A stretch of 64,000 nt of DNA from Lacrimispora sp. BS-2 (GTDB taxonomy: Bacteria > Bacillota > Clostridia > Lachnospirales > Lachnospiraceae), in the NCBI RefSeq assembly GCF_040207125.1, contig NZ_CP157940.1, positions 3,162,001 through 3,226,000 on the forward strand. The letters are read 5' to 3'. Shown here one piece after another: positions 27,601-33,349 of the stretch (position 1 is its first letter; each line of letters opens with the position of its first letter). The position numbers and the translations under genes were made by a program. The notes below the pieces were generated by a model, which had not been told where the DNA came from, did no database searches, and saw nothing but the letters and a program-made list of their open reading frames with translations.

Positions 27601-30216
27601 CTTTTCAGATTTCGGCTCCGTTTCTTTATCTACTTCCGATGACTCATCTGTTTCTTCTACTGTTTTCGATTCTGTTTTCTCTTCGGCCTCCTGCAGTGTT
27701 TCCTCTGACTTTTCCTGTTCAGGCTCTGCTTCCTTCTCTGTTTCTTCTGTTATATCCTGCGCCGGTTCTTCTACTGTTTCCTTCTCTTGATGTTCCGCAG
27801 CAACCGTCTCATTTTCCGGCTGCACTTCGGTCATCTCTTTTTGAGATATATTTACTCTGTTTGATGTTCCAAAGCTGGCAAACATCACTTTTTCAAACAC
27901 TTCCGGATTCAGCGGTTTTATAGAGGCATCTGTTTTCAGACTTTCCCGTTTCATATCCGGTCCATTAATGGAATTACCACCCGTGTGACCAAATCCACCG
28001 GATTGATAATCCTTGTATTCGCTGGAGCTGACAGTCCTCCATTCCATAGGAATATCATCCGGATGGCTTCCGTGAAGGGAATAGCCGGGAGCTGGGGTAG
28101 TCTCCTTTGCGGAATACTCATAAGTCAATGAAATAAAATCCTTGTAAAATCGATCTCGGTCCGCTTCCAGGGCTTCCCTCTGCGTTTTTCCAGTTAGATC
28201 AATGGCATGAAAGAAACCACCTTCCTCTACAAGCCTCTCGCACTCCTCCACCCCAGTAAGCCACTTCGCCCATGCACTATCATGGAGTTGCTGGTTGTAT
28301 TCTTCTACAGCTTCGATCTCACTCTCATTGGTCTGTTCATTGGTTTCCTCGTCATATTCCGGCTCCGGGACCTCTTCATACTCTACAACCGGGGCTGGAT
28401 GGCCGCTGCAATAGCCTTTTTCATAGGTATAATTCTTAGTATCCTGATGTGCAATCCTGCTATGAATATTTCCCTGGGAATTGATATAATGAAGTTCTCC
28501 ATTTTCATCAGTGATATGGTCATCGGCATTACACGGATCGTTTTCTGGATAATCCCACCGGAGGAATTGAGATCCGGAAGAATTGGCCTGGTTGTATAGG
28601 TTAGTTTCGGAATCGTTGAGTCCCGTGCCTCCGCTGTAGTTCTTGGATATCCGATCCTCATCATTCCCGATATCCTCATCCCAGGAAACTCCGGTCAAGG
28701 AACCAGTGTTGGAGTCATAATCGCCTAGACTGTCTAAATCCAGATCTGTACTGTTCAGCTGGGAAGCGTCAAAGCCCTCCAGGATATCCCAATGGGAACC
28801 AGCCAAGGGCTTTCCTGTTTCGGAATCAAATTTCAGAAGGCCCACGTTATAATTTGTTCCAAAATTTTCTGTATGTTTATAGCGCTTTACCTCAGCCTGC
28901 CCGCCTGAGCCAATGCGAACATGTATTTCCAAGTCTTTATCAAGCTTGGCAGAAAAAAAGGTTTGCGTAAGCTGGAAAGTGTACTTTTTTTCATTAGCTG
29001 GATCTTGTGTATAAAATTTAAACGTAGCAAGCTGAGCCGAACCAAGGTCTTTTGCAAGAACTGCACCTATTTGGTTTGGATTAGCCCAATATAGAGTAGC
29101 AATTCCCTGTCCATTTGTTGGAACTTCGCCAGACTGGGAAGAGAACACAAGTCCCGCATCCGATGGTCCGATATATAGCCAATCACCAAAGATATCCTTT
29201 GCGGATAGATTCTGATAATACCCTTTAACCTCTTCATTCGGATATGGAACCGTCACTGTATAAGTATCAGTACTATGATCTAGCTTTGCATAATAAACGG
29301 TTTGACCGGAATCCACGTTAAAACCTTTCATAATGTTGGCTGCATCCCATATACATCCAAAAGTCCACTCCGCCCAGTTTTTACATCCTCTGGCTGCATA
29401 CTCCGGTACTACCTGGGAATTAGTCAACTGATTATAAACTGTACGATCCCCGACTGCATTAGGATTCATTTGCTTCAGCGCAGTTAAATAATCATCACCT
29501 TTACGGAATATCTGTAAATCTGTTTCCCAGTCGCCAGTAAAAGCACTCTTATCTGCCGCCAACCAGTTAATGGAAGCAGCAACTATATACTTAGCCGTTC
29601 CTGAGTTTGGGTCGTTGCAAGCTTCCACGCTATAATTTGAACCTAAATAGGTGGCATAGATGTTCATAAGGAAATTAAACTCACGTCTCGTAATTTTTTT
29701 TCCATTATTTGTTCCAGGGACTAATTCAGAGGCTCCTTTTCCCGTTGGAAATTCCTCTGGCATATCATCAATGGTCCAATATTTTTCTAAAAATGCCTGA
29801 CTGCCAAGGTAAATCTGTGCACCGTTTTGATGACCTGCCACACAATACAAAAATGTTTTATCAAAGTCTTTGTATGAACCATCGCTGTACTGTTTATTTT
29901 CAACCAAATATTGTTTAGCTCCTGCCGGAAATGTTAATCCATCTACCGGAGATCCCAGATAAAAATCTTTGGTTTCGTACATCAGCCCAGTAGGAGTAAG
30001 CCCTTTTCCACCTTTATAAGTAAAGGCAGCTGCATCTTCTTTATAAAAGCTGGCATCCCACGTTTTCCAAGCTGCTGGTTCAATAATCTGAGCATAATCA
30101 GCAAAAGAAACCATGCTCTCTGGAATATATGGAAGGAAAGCCATTGCTGTTATGATCACAGCCATGATCGCAGCCATCTTTCTTTTTAAATCAAATTTTT
30201 GAAACATTTTTTTCAT
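15625..30216 (-). CDS. giant LPKTG-anchored CnaB/SpaA-domain adhesin, 4,863 residues
   Basis: A cell-wall-anchored surface protein. A signal peptide comes first. An N-terminal domain of about 300 residues follows, with FLYCVAG near residue 120 that recalls adhesin thioester domains; the partner glutamine is not evident. A Glu/Thr/Ser-rich acidic stretch spans residues about 792-924. A long run of CnaB/SpaA-like domains comes next (repeated E.PAGY or E.PDGY strands). A DUF11-like segment is near 3855-3960. Five CnaB2-like repeats lie at about 4130-4596 and two more SpaA domains follow. The anchor is LPKTG at 4825, a hydrophobic helix and a basic tail. Such domains usually stiffen themselves with Lys-Asn/Asp isopeptide bonds. 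No sortase gene is in the window. Two starts three codons apart (ATGAAAAAAATG) are possible. Function is likely adhesion. Confidence 0.9.
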   Translation of the reverse strand: MKKMFQKFDLKRKMAAIMAVIITAMAFLPYIPESMVSFADYAQIIEPAAWKTWDASFYKEDAAAFTYKGGKGLTPTGLMYETKDFYLGSPVDGLTFPAGAKQYLVENKQYSDGSYKDFDKTFLYCVAGHQNGAQIYLGSQAFLEKYWTIDDMPEEFPTGKGASELVPGTNNGKKITRREFNFLMNIYATYLGSNYSVEACNDPNSGTAKYIVAASINWLAADKSAFTGDWETDLQIFRKGDDYLTALKQMNPNAVGDRTVYNQLTNSQVVPEYAARGCKNWAEWTFGCIWDAANIMKGFNVDSGQTVYYAKLDHSTDTYTVTVPYPNEEVKGYYQNLSAKDIFGDWLYIGPSDAGLVFSSQSGEVPTNGQGIATLYWANPNQIGAVLAKDLGSAQLATFKFYTQDPANEKKYTFQLTQTFFSAKLDKDLEIHVRIGSGGQAEVKRYKHTENFGTNYNVGLLKFDSETGKPLAGSHWDILEGFDASQLNSTDLDLDSLGDYDSNTGSLTGVSWDEDIGNDEDRISKNYSGGTGLNDSETNLYNQANSSGSQFLRWDYPENDPCNADDHITDENGELHYINSQGNIHSRIAHQDTKNYTYEKGYCSGHPAPVVEYEEVPEPEYDEETNEQTNESEIEAVEEYNQQLHDSAWAKWLTGVEECERLVEEGGFFHAIDLTGKTQREALEADRDRFYKDFISLTYEYSAKETTPAPGYSLHGSHPDDIPMEWRTVSSSEYKDYQSGGFGHTGGNSINGPDMKRESLKTDASIKPLNPEVFEKVMFASFGTSNRVNISQKEMTEVQPENETVAAEHQEKETVEEPAQDITEETEKEAEPEQEKSEETLQEAEEKTESKTVEETDESSEVDKETEPKSEKETVSETIEESMDEIVSVSEEETIEETQPESQVEDKAASEIVSKKKQTATDSEAEKMNGGVTLTGLLETVVSSLRSVANKTISFFRLGADDENSGSGSSLKGLPESTETSRLDPLDSSTKDWTFIAYDHRAEGEIHFNKKDMNLKAGESDSYGAYGDSQGDGTLEGAVYGLFAATDIPHPDGHSGVLFQKDNLVSIATTDRNGDASFLAITQAPGYTYNYQTGAIERTPGGWADQAPANLYTAMGKAIGKEADAERFVGHTERGSSITLMDSRNETAAGYEKLSSNQGKDGTGESSYSYPIENNEDLNGNCWIGRPLIVNADGTQYYIKELTRSEGYELSVYGKDAAISNREAFEAGGNPSAEGTVSAGRIGIDRVKKINTFTVKSSETTNGYQIYAQNIPNGASFYITRSEVVEDSNGTHTEYVTKEETALAQEEGARVIINGSPVMAKVGDTITLPNGETAVVGKVSDAEYDYTAVRPDNALRYTIPTFQDKKNTEDLMEDANAALKRASFKEPDEGAPWIMIPVTGDTFEEQAASLYEGMEAAGLSVFNCLRIQEITDGKAMIRYSYRVGSSVSASIYDEVEKILYIRNSIDYEIKGTNASGYLYTAYTPDQFEDFKENGNGFVTYAKVKAGELSKNNAVYPEDLSALTVLDSPERTYWVYSQGEPLRNNDGSIKKVLVEEEVHVAPGYELKDVDTPVAATYDGVGYLIEVAGSEGTESIDYKIKYQDDFVEGTYITPEEYAGYYGNISVSPNMSGAGTYIETVTLRYDRNQIYTDGGTRNTKVSVVERPIMQKIKITKDISVKEDGTYDDNTYAGIGHEDRYTGHGGGIKENARYLKNFRFKVYLKSNLERLYRAEDGTVTWQDRNGNIVDILAYRNSFPEKVQKLFTKVDYRTDSLTSDSNRAAIANTKLYSYTNDYINTDQNPGYTAILEKTIQKVKDESGNDREVNRYNYEKFFEAIKVANDDKWDRTENGSSSFKPFAFIKQLLFGTGGAEKQYPAIHNNLDMRNSINTSNTAAENALRSDNVRQFAITWYLDTEVAKLVSNNQAGEKQSGSGNEKYQDEIYDKALSEAIKKAENYLKPFFSYDFDQIYSIAWDSETDGGKDQDRTTLSADQEAPEAGYTYGVSEYLPYGTYIAVEQQPFSKDLGDLYNKHYKTDAPKEIELPAVYEGGKDGADKTPEALSIYYQYKASDTVQALSAKYQIRFNEEWPGENGEDLRKYVIRAHSLLGDYEIYPYGLDLDKLSGAAAGDPTGHRHFAITQGENDPVKDYYNTLVDPVEAGGNPSSHYFADDVNTGKRTANGSTYETNGVEKVYRYGSISEDKQIYDNVSFPSGAGEVYRDHVTAMEGMQTAYDGKFASMLVPWAVTEPADETTDTIQNGDGTASYKGYAYRKYQNTFYTSRLRIEKLDSETGENLLHDGALFTLYAASREDGENTDGLVKFFDTDTRIEGSKEFLEAMGARDIALEGNAWKGTVPAGTPICKESEQVILTDQEGRRTGQFEAFTTIRDGLQAQEDDPAGVSYQDQNVGYLTTPQPLGAGTYVLCEVKPPAGYVRTKPVAIEIYSDRTTYYLDENRDNRVAAAIYEDKTGEGTPGITNTARIYVGNTPVRLEVSKIKDSTQTVTYKTNTRLEGTELELKQKYGTENLEFGYKNGTYSGYAWYKGTLEYLESRKAAGEDVEPVYVDGMFAGYGLISRPLDTADDNNRYVAGAQMALYDAIEVKENGDSGDYGYDGVEVVRDRNNNVQSIQVLKGHAGTTIEFIREEDEEGSLNGEPGEGTWTYGTVERGDTDILFYSLGDLKVTETGANGKLYGYDRNGNRVKIKNQESIYVLKAGQPVFELTGGDLTTVKYSAADKCFTLSPGTILYHLDSNGNRDAYANPTTGMAYARNSGADPAKEGQKLLVWPVKVSKTKTGAVIAREKIKTWRIASINADTDQEYVTGTYNGNDFNKSLNPVLNGHGLPEYYQRSDKTYKKGDPVYDIDGDYVRYRYDDLLPSYNNATYKINNKTGIEDIGKEEDTTDDKKLYHRQGEAWIMENTWITGEKYPNNPFKVEMTVGQADMLKRVIPGTYILEEVKVPDGYTKGFPEGVTVTETREVQKAGLEDEKIKVEIVKTDAPDQYRIDVLSDYDQGSGSQQDITITEPKGAYSYGQVTGAHLELYKAKRVYTTDSVTYPKGYYFVKVENKPAEWTVENTADNTPVRIVADWITDGTPKYFEGIPAGDYILEEVEAAGGYARSSMELTVKATGEVQTINLKNDHTKLEVYKYYVGSTGKKMQLPNSHAATLALFEAKSDGNGTIIIADGKPVFDKEKKITEWLTEDLTEYTEKFEKSTGFMDRIKALLDLSENQSSFITDFEAAYREKGEGLTSLTWYTKEGERTAERSESLQTGKAEGAIQTWITDAGKTIRITIYRNVKSGSLDHDGKLPLNFEYQFNYKEENGVKSYDTLEGMHRIDYLPFNAEKDGKKVGNYVLVEEKTPEGFETADPKAIVLEETGSVQRFSLENEEKYINVLKVVTDGTNEYAAKGAELALYRADEAGNFVEDEAHHIETWLSGSDGRYTENDRFNGDIPEGFSVGDLKPHRIDKTPYGTYYVAELIPPAYMQKAAPVKITVGAEKIPVYRVINTPTVGKLEIQKKASDTGEGLENARFKVTNKDTGTVWYMTTGTDGKAEITGLPVGMVQTDGTIKPFTYAIEEISPPDFYQIFEGMKKFQFDEKGIGKEILYTCEIENQPTKIQFKKTNFENGMAVEGAEIAVYEAVVIDGEYQKVGDTIETFVSGPDGYTLTKKLSANRVYIMEELEAPTGYTISKPVIFAINKAGTGIKNVSNDFSVLKLACDNGSIEVLTVTGRVPVKVYTVLKDLDAETELPPFIGTGSGQIITVEDGIINGHLYEITEYTRYSDGRTEKSFKETKRIYFDKNGSYTIPSRTYLKTRQELADAEGNVLAGWAVNEDNYDYTIKNPITREIPIAQVTSSIGSDHSAVKNGNVIKYTVTYTNPYNQPADIRIKAVVNDGLDYLRSTDYGAEQNGIVTWNLSDIAAHESGTVDLVAVVSGETGTQANVYFETWADAVTKRTTLTNPIVPDGSIAIINKLTGTGKDQADEFTFHVRLMDSAGKTLTGYQAYSGSAEGRIKGEGTITITGDGYLTFAGLPYGTRYEIAQEPKDGYDRILSPTGQTEGGTITGEISKTIQSAVFKNNRNNKTIREILTAGGNYQLTETTTYSDGSSLTSGIYRFQLNASGMVDNVDMEDRPVHLYFSKVDIEAGEELDGGQYSLADEETGKVIYEFTKEKGEKTVIPAELLTQGKKYTIKEELSPEGYAYEKEILFTAEESGIPATIVMQDKKTEVEIKKIDVETGELLTGGRFSIREKETGIIITSFTTEGKPVLIKGFLTAGTTYELIEEEPPAGYAYSEKVTFTVPKEPTSITVIMEDKKTEILIKKVNGSLLTENPSNAVSQLPGSTLQILNEDKTPTKALRAGNGLNPGDDLIFTTGQQFEELKGQLEAGKNYWLHEVSPADGYAYAEDIPFTVSLNGDRDTVIMIDNPTHVILSKKAITGNEELPGNHMSIKDKEGNILEEWVSGEQPHELIAKLKAGERYWLHEILPADGYAYAKEVPFTVSQNGTIDMIEMKNEVTAVRLKKVDPYGQFLKGAILQVLDQQKNVVIPDFETTDRAIDITGRLTAGKTYYLHEVKAPSGYYLSADVAFTMPEAAELLEVTMTDSKKQSPGSDKMYLYKVEAATGQGIKGVEFSIYRPDGSLYLTVDTAENGYAKFDIPANGTYTYKETKAAPGYLATDHIYSFTIKNGEISENSTISVVNHPSPEVLIQKADAVTGKRLAGADLEIRNEAGMPVFTGITDESGRLSFQPLHVGKYTVHEIKAPEGYRKTDTYLTIHVTDAGAATGEFVMYNSPEQVRKKGFITATYQSSLNSFGSINHRGKGYWGWLSRLPKTGDIGLRGGLLLVIGMSVIVSGIIYVRRKRDKKNEK

Positions 30217-30242
30217 TCCTTTTATCCTCTTATTTATAACAA

Positions 30243-30281
30243 AAAAAGACTACCGATTATGAATTAACCGATAGTCTTTTA
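30243..30281 (-). terminator. terminator between the secreted 243-residue protein and the giant adhesin
   Basis: Minus-strand AAAGACTATCGGTT pairs with AATCGGTAGTCTTT, followed by TTTTTTT. It ends only about 27 bases before the adhesin ATG, leaving no room for a promoter in between. Confidence 0.75.
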
Positions 30282-30306
30282 AAGAATTTCTATATCCAAT
30301 TAATAT

Positions 30307-31038
30307 TTAGAAAAAAGGATTCAGAGGTCCAGGTACTGACTTTGCAACCCTTTCACTAGATTCCCTATCATAAGCCAAAAAACCTATGGCAAAAGAACCA
30401 TAATCATACCATGTATTATAATCACCATCATAATGTGTCTTTACTTTTCCGTCAATAACAAGTTGACCCAGTTCATTTACCATATATCCATCTGGTGTAA
30501 TGGTATTAATATATAGATAGCCGTACTCATCAAAACAATAGGCACGAGTTAATTCATCATTGATCCCATTTGGAGCATCATGTAGCCAGACCCATCGGCT
30601 ACGATAATCACTACCTTTTGTATCTCCATACCAATAATTACTAGCACCGTTTTCATTTAAGGGCTTAGAAGAATCCTGATGCCAAGCACTACGTTCATAC
30701 GGTTGTGTATTAAAATACTCAATTTTAGCTAGTTCCATGCCATATGCACAAGCATGACCATCTGAATAAATTAACACTCCATTTTCATCGGTTTTAGAGC
30801 CACCAGCTAACAACACATTTTTCATAATATTGCCATGTAGATCCTTCACATAATAAGTATACGTATCCTTTTTTATTGCTATCCCGGAATAAAAACTAAA
30901 ATCCTTATTCTCCCACTCGTTGCTTGAATACCCTGCCGGAAGCTTATCTGGAGTCCAGATAATTTCCGCAAATGCTGGTGTAACCATGGTTATAGTAAGT
31001 GCTGCTGATAATATGGCTCCTAATAATTTCTTTTTCAT
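30307..31038 (-). CDS. secreted protein with C-terminal cell-wall-binding-type repeat
   Basis: 243 residues with a clean signal peptide (MKKKLLGAILSAALTITMVTPAFA). The middle region is not recognised. Near residues 160-205, CFDEYGYLYINTITPDGYMVNELGQLV has the layout of the choline/glucan-binding type repeats also seen in the 33850-38034 and 38471-40793 proteins (TPDGYxVNxxGxW). This suggests non-covalent attachment to the cell surface. AAGGGAG precedes the ATG. It is the first gene of a likely unit that continues, through an intervening terminator, into the giant adhesin. Confidence 0.65.
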   Translation of the reverse strand: MKKKLLGAILSAALTITMVTPAFAEIIWTPDKLPAGYSSNEWENKDFSFYSGIAIKKDTYTYYVKDLHGNIMKNVLLAGGSKTDENGVLIYSDGHACAYGMELAKIEYFNTQPYERSAWHQDSSKPLNENGASNYWYGDTKGSDYRSRWVWLHDAPNGINDELTRAYCFDEYGYLYINTITPDGYMVNELGQLVIDGKVKTHYDGDYNTWYDYGSFAIGFLAYDRESSERVAKSVPGPLNPFF

Positions 31039-31161
31039 ACTTTAATCTCCCTTCTTTAAATCCAATATACTTATTTTAAAATTGCCCTACGTTCAACATC
31101 ATATCCAAAATTGATGTGCACTCCCAATTTTTGCTACTGTTTCCCCTTTAGAGTAATACAC

Positions 31162-31836
31162 TTAGTAAATATCCATTGGCTTCATGTTTAGACTATCAAT
31201 CAATTTTATCTTAGCATCTTGATCTGGCAAAAAACCATCTCCTGTATATTCTGGGATTGTTATACCGTCTTCAATAAAGTTAATTCTATATAATTTAATC
31301 TTTTCCCTTAATTTATCATCAGCATTATCAAGATCAAAAAAAGGGCTACTAGGTTCTTCATACAAATGGTAATTTCCTTGGATTACTCCACAATGTTCAC
31401 AATGATTGGCATAATAACTATCACTTATATATTTAGAATATGAATAATAAAATCTAAATTCATTCTTTAAAAATAACTCTAACTGAGTATTATCAATTTT
31501 TTCATCCATTGTAAAAAAGTTTAAATACTCATCATGATATTTGTAATCTATCATATTTCCATTATCATCTTGTTTAATAGAAAAGTAATTTCTATATGCC
31601 AAGCCAATTACACTAGTATCTTTTTTACATTTATGGCATTTACGAGGTGCTTCTACAATATACATACAATCACATATAAGATCGCATTCCTCATAAACGG
31701 CTGGGAACCACTCAAAAAATTTATAATAATCAAACTTATTTATTACATACCACTGTTTCCTAATCTGATCCCATTTAGCTCCTAGTGATTTAACCTGATC
31801 CTTTTTTTCATATGGTACATTTAGATATAAAGCCAT
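31162..31836 (-). CDS. DUF5710-domain protein with zinc-ribbon-like cysteines
   Basis: 224 residues. The first 35 residues (MALYLNVPYEKKDQVKSLGA, then KWDQIRKQWYV) match DUF5710, a small domain common in mobile-element proteins (often TraC/primase-like). Two cysteine groups follow: CDLICDCMY...CHKCKKD near residues 51-78 and HCEHCG near 147, possible metal sites. The ribosome site is an unusual GGGGGG run directly before the ATG region. Base composition is more AT-rich than the core genes, and it sits among SSB and toxin-antitoxin genes, consistent with mobile-element origin. Function unknown. Confidence 0.6.
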   Translation of the reverse strand: MALYLNVPYEKKDQVKSLGAKWDQIRKQWYVINKFDYYKFFEWFPAVYEECDLICDCMYIVEAPRKCHKCKKDTSVIGLAYRNYFSIKQDDNGNMIDYKYHDEYLNFFTMDEKIDNTQLELFLKNEFRFYYSYSKYISDSYYANHCEHCGVIQGNYHLYEEPSSPFFDLDNADDKLREKIKLYRINFIEDGITIPEYTGDGFLPDQDAKIKLIDSLNMKPMDIY

Positions 31837-31932
31837 GCTCGCCCCCCAAATCTCATATTTGACAACTCAGTCAATAAATGTTATTCTTACGAAAGGTGGC
31901 CAACTTTACAACGGTTTCCAATATTTTCAAGA

Positions 31933-31971
31933 AATAACCATTCTTACTTGTCGGTGGGATGGTTATTTTTT
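31933..31971. terminator. hairpin terminator downstream of hicB
   Basis: AATAACCAT (31933-31941) and ATGGTTATT (31959-31967) pair, with TTTT after the plus-strand arm and TTCTT after the minus-strand arm, so it may act on both strands. Apart from it and the repeat at 32025, the 31837-32108 spacer holds nothing I can name. Confidence 0.55.
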
Positions 31972-32024
31972 ATGATATTATACCATATTTTGGTAATTCT
32001 TTCAAACCAAATTTAATTCTTAAG

Positions 32025-32053
32025 TTTATGAGCGGAACTCAGTTCCACTTAAA
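32025..32053. repeat. inverted repeat, copy 1 of a family around the toxin-antitoxin genes
   Basis: Core GGAACTCAGTTCC within TGAGCGGAACTCAGTTCCAC. It is closely related in layout to the repeats at 32505-32547 and 33253-33281. It lies downstream of the orphan hicB gene. Confidence 0.5.
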
Positions 32054-32108
32054 TACGTTGATTTACCAGAAAATCAAATTCGATTTATCTATTAATGTGC
32101 AACTGTGA

Positions 32109-32486
32109 TTATATTGCTTCCTGTAACAGTTGAGAAAAGTTAATCTCATGCTCCATTGCAATGGCATTGAGCCAAGCCGGGAGTGTTACAGTACGATTAA
32201 CGGAACGGTTGACCCGTGCCATACGAATGGAAGGCATATAAACGTCAATCAAAACCACTCTTTCATTTTCATGTACTTCTACTTGCGATAATCGCGTTGG
32301 ATCTGGTATATCCTCATCCTCTAATCCACATAGAACGCAGCCAAGTAATTCCCTCGCTGATAGAAATGCATCATCATCATCATTTCCACTGGTAGCGCAG
32401 TCCAAATCGGGAAAAACAACAGCAATTTCCTTTCTAGGTTCATAAGTAAAAATAGCAGGATAAAAATAGCGTTCTGTCTTTTTCAT
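32109..32486 (-). CDS. hicB: HicB-like antitoxin, orphan
   Basis: 125 residues. The N-terminal HicB fold (YFYPAIFTYEPRKEIAVVFPDLD) resembles degenerate RNase H-like HicB antitoxins. The C-terminus (TVTLPAWLNAIAMEHEINFS, then QLLQEAI) is the ribbon-helix-helix DNA-binding part. HicB normally neutralises the mRNA interferase HicA encoded next to it; no hicA-like gene is visible on either side. The start MKKTERYF follows GGAGG at a rather long spacing. It may act as a stand-alone regulator or be left over from a module that lost its toxin. Confidence 0.75.
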   Translation of the reverse strand: MKKTERYFYPAIFTYEPRKEIAVVFPDLDCATSGNDDDDAFLSARELLGCVLCGLEDEDIPDPTRLSQVEVHENERVVLIDVYMPSIRMARVNRSVNRTVTLPAWLNAIAMEHEINFSQLLQEAI

Positions 32487-32504
32487 GATAAAAGACCTCC
32501 ATCT

Positions 32505-32547
32505 TATAGCATTATGACCGAAATTCAATTCCGTTCATAATGCTATA
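32505..32547. repeat. inverted repeat with 13-bp perfect arms upstream of hicB, copy 2
   Basis: TATAGCATTATGA (32505-32517) and TCATAATGCTATA (32535-32547) are exact complements around a related CCGAAATTCAATTCCG core. Its edge abuts the hicB ribosome site, so it could be the HicB operator and also the 3' end of the toxin-antitoxin transcript. Confidence 0.6.
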
Positions 32548-32553
32548 AATCTT

Positions 32554-32820
32554 TTAAGAAAGATTTTGATAATGTGTTCGACATTGTATGATTTCGATAT
32601 TATCATTTTTAATTCGATATACCAATCGATTCATCTCATCTATCCTACGGCTCCAATACCCTTGTAAATTTCCTTTTAATGGCTCTGGCTTACCAATACC
32701 AGAATAGCCATTTCTGTCAATATCCTGAATCAATAAATTAATACGCTTTAAGGTTTTTTTATCTTGACTCTGCCAATAAATATAATCTTCCCATGCCTCA
32801 TCATCCCACACCTTTATCAT
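32554..32820 (-). CDS. yoeB: YoeB/Txe-family toxin (mRNA interferase)
   Basis: 88 residues of the RelE superfamily, YoeB/Txe branch. It starts MIKVWDDEAWEDYIYWQSQDKK and contains PEPLKGNLQGYWSRRIDEMN and LVYRI, ending CRTHYQNL. The family binds ribosomes and cleaves mRNA at the A site. The catalytic-region residues E (in KPEPLKG), R (SRRID), the C-terminal H and Y (THY) are in place. Its ATG overlaps the antitoxin stop by 4 bases (ATGA), typical of a co-translated pair. Confidence 0.88.
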   Translation of the reverse strand: MIKVWDDEAWEDYIYWQSQDKKTLKRINLLIQDIDRNGYSGIGKPEPLKGNLQGYWSRRIDEMNRLVYRIKNDNIEIIQCRTHYQNLS

Positions 32821-33071
32821 TCATCTACCTCTAAAAGACCACGTACCTTTCCTTCACCTCTCTCCATCCGTTCGCTTGCAGCTATCAGGTGTGCTTGATT
32901 CTCCACTGAATAAAATGGATCTGCTTGTACAGCAAATGGAATTCCATTTGTTCGAATTACCTGTTTTAAAAAAATATTAACTGCAGTACTTGTATTTAAA
33001 CCTAGCTCTGCAAATATCTGTTCACTCTGTTTCTTAATTTCATCATCAACACGGATATTCAAATTTGCCAT
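32817..33071 (-). CDS. RelB/DinJ-family antitoxin
   Basis: 84 residues starting MANLNIRVDDEIKKQSEQIF, with LNTSTAVNIFLKQVI forming the ribbon-helix-helix typical of RelB/DinJ. It should bind and neutralise the YoeB-type toxin encoded directly downstream and repress the operon. A DinJ-type antitoxin with a YoeB-type toxin is a mixed pairing but not rare. An AGGAGGG ribosome site lies just upstream. Confidence 0.85.
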   Translation of the reverse strand: MANLNIRVDDEIKKQSEQIFAELGLNTSTAVNIFLKQVIRTNGIPFAVQADPFYSVENQAHLIAASERMERGEGKVRGLLEVDE

Positions 33072-33252
33072 CTTAATTCCCTCCTTTAGATATATCCATT
33101 ATATCACATTGTCATTACATTGTAAATACAATGCAAGCGTTTATTGATGCAAATAAATATTGACCAGATATAATTATGATAACAATTGCAAATTAAAATA
33201 TTTGATATGAAATACTTCACATAATAAATAGATAACATTTTATAGTTCAGCT

Positions 33253-33281
33253 GCATGAACAGAACTCAGTTCTGCTCATGC
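33253..33281. repeat. inverted repeat, copy 3, upstream of the toxin-antitoxin operon
   Basis: GCATGAACAGAACT and AGTTCTGCTCATGC pair with one mismatch around a single C. The central GAACTCAGTTC is identical to the core at 32025-32053. Its 33072-33349 surroundings are AT-rich with no gene seen. Confidence 0.55.
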
Positions 33282-33349
33282 TTAAGATCCTTTTTCTATC
33301 GGTTAAACATATACGGTTTTCAATGTACAAGTTTGTTTAAGTTATTTTA

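Noticed and set aside
27359..27790. Plus-strand Ser-rich frame of 143 residues inside the adhesin gene
   Set aside because: It is the antisense of the adhesin's Glu/Thr/Ser-rich acidic stretch; GAA/GAG codons read backwards give TTC/CTC/TCT. No ribosome site.
15625..30216. Adhesin repeats considered as a CRISPR array or nucleotide tandem repeat
   Set aside because: The repeats are protein-level domains of about 80-100 residues with diverged DNA, not short identical units with spacers. No array was seen anywhere in the window.
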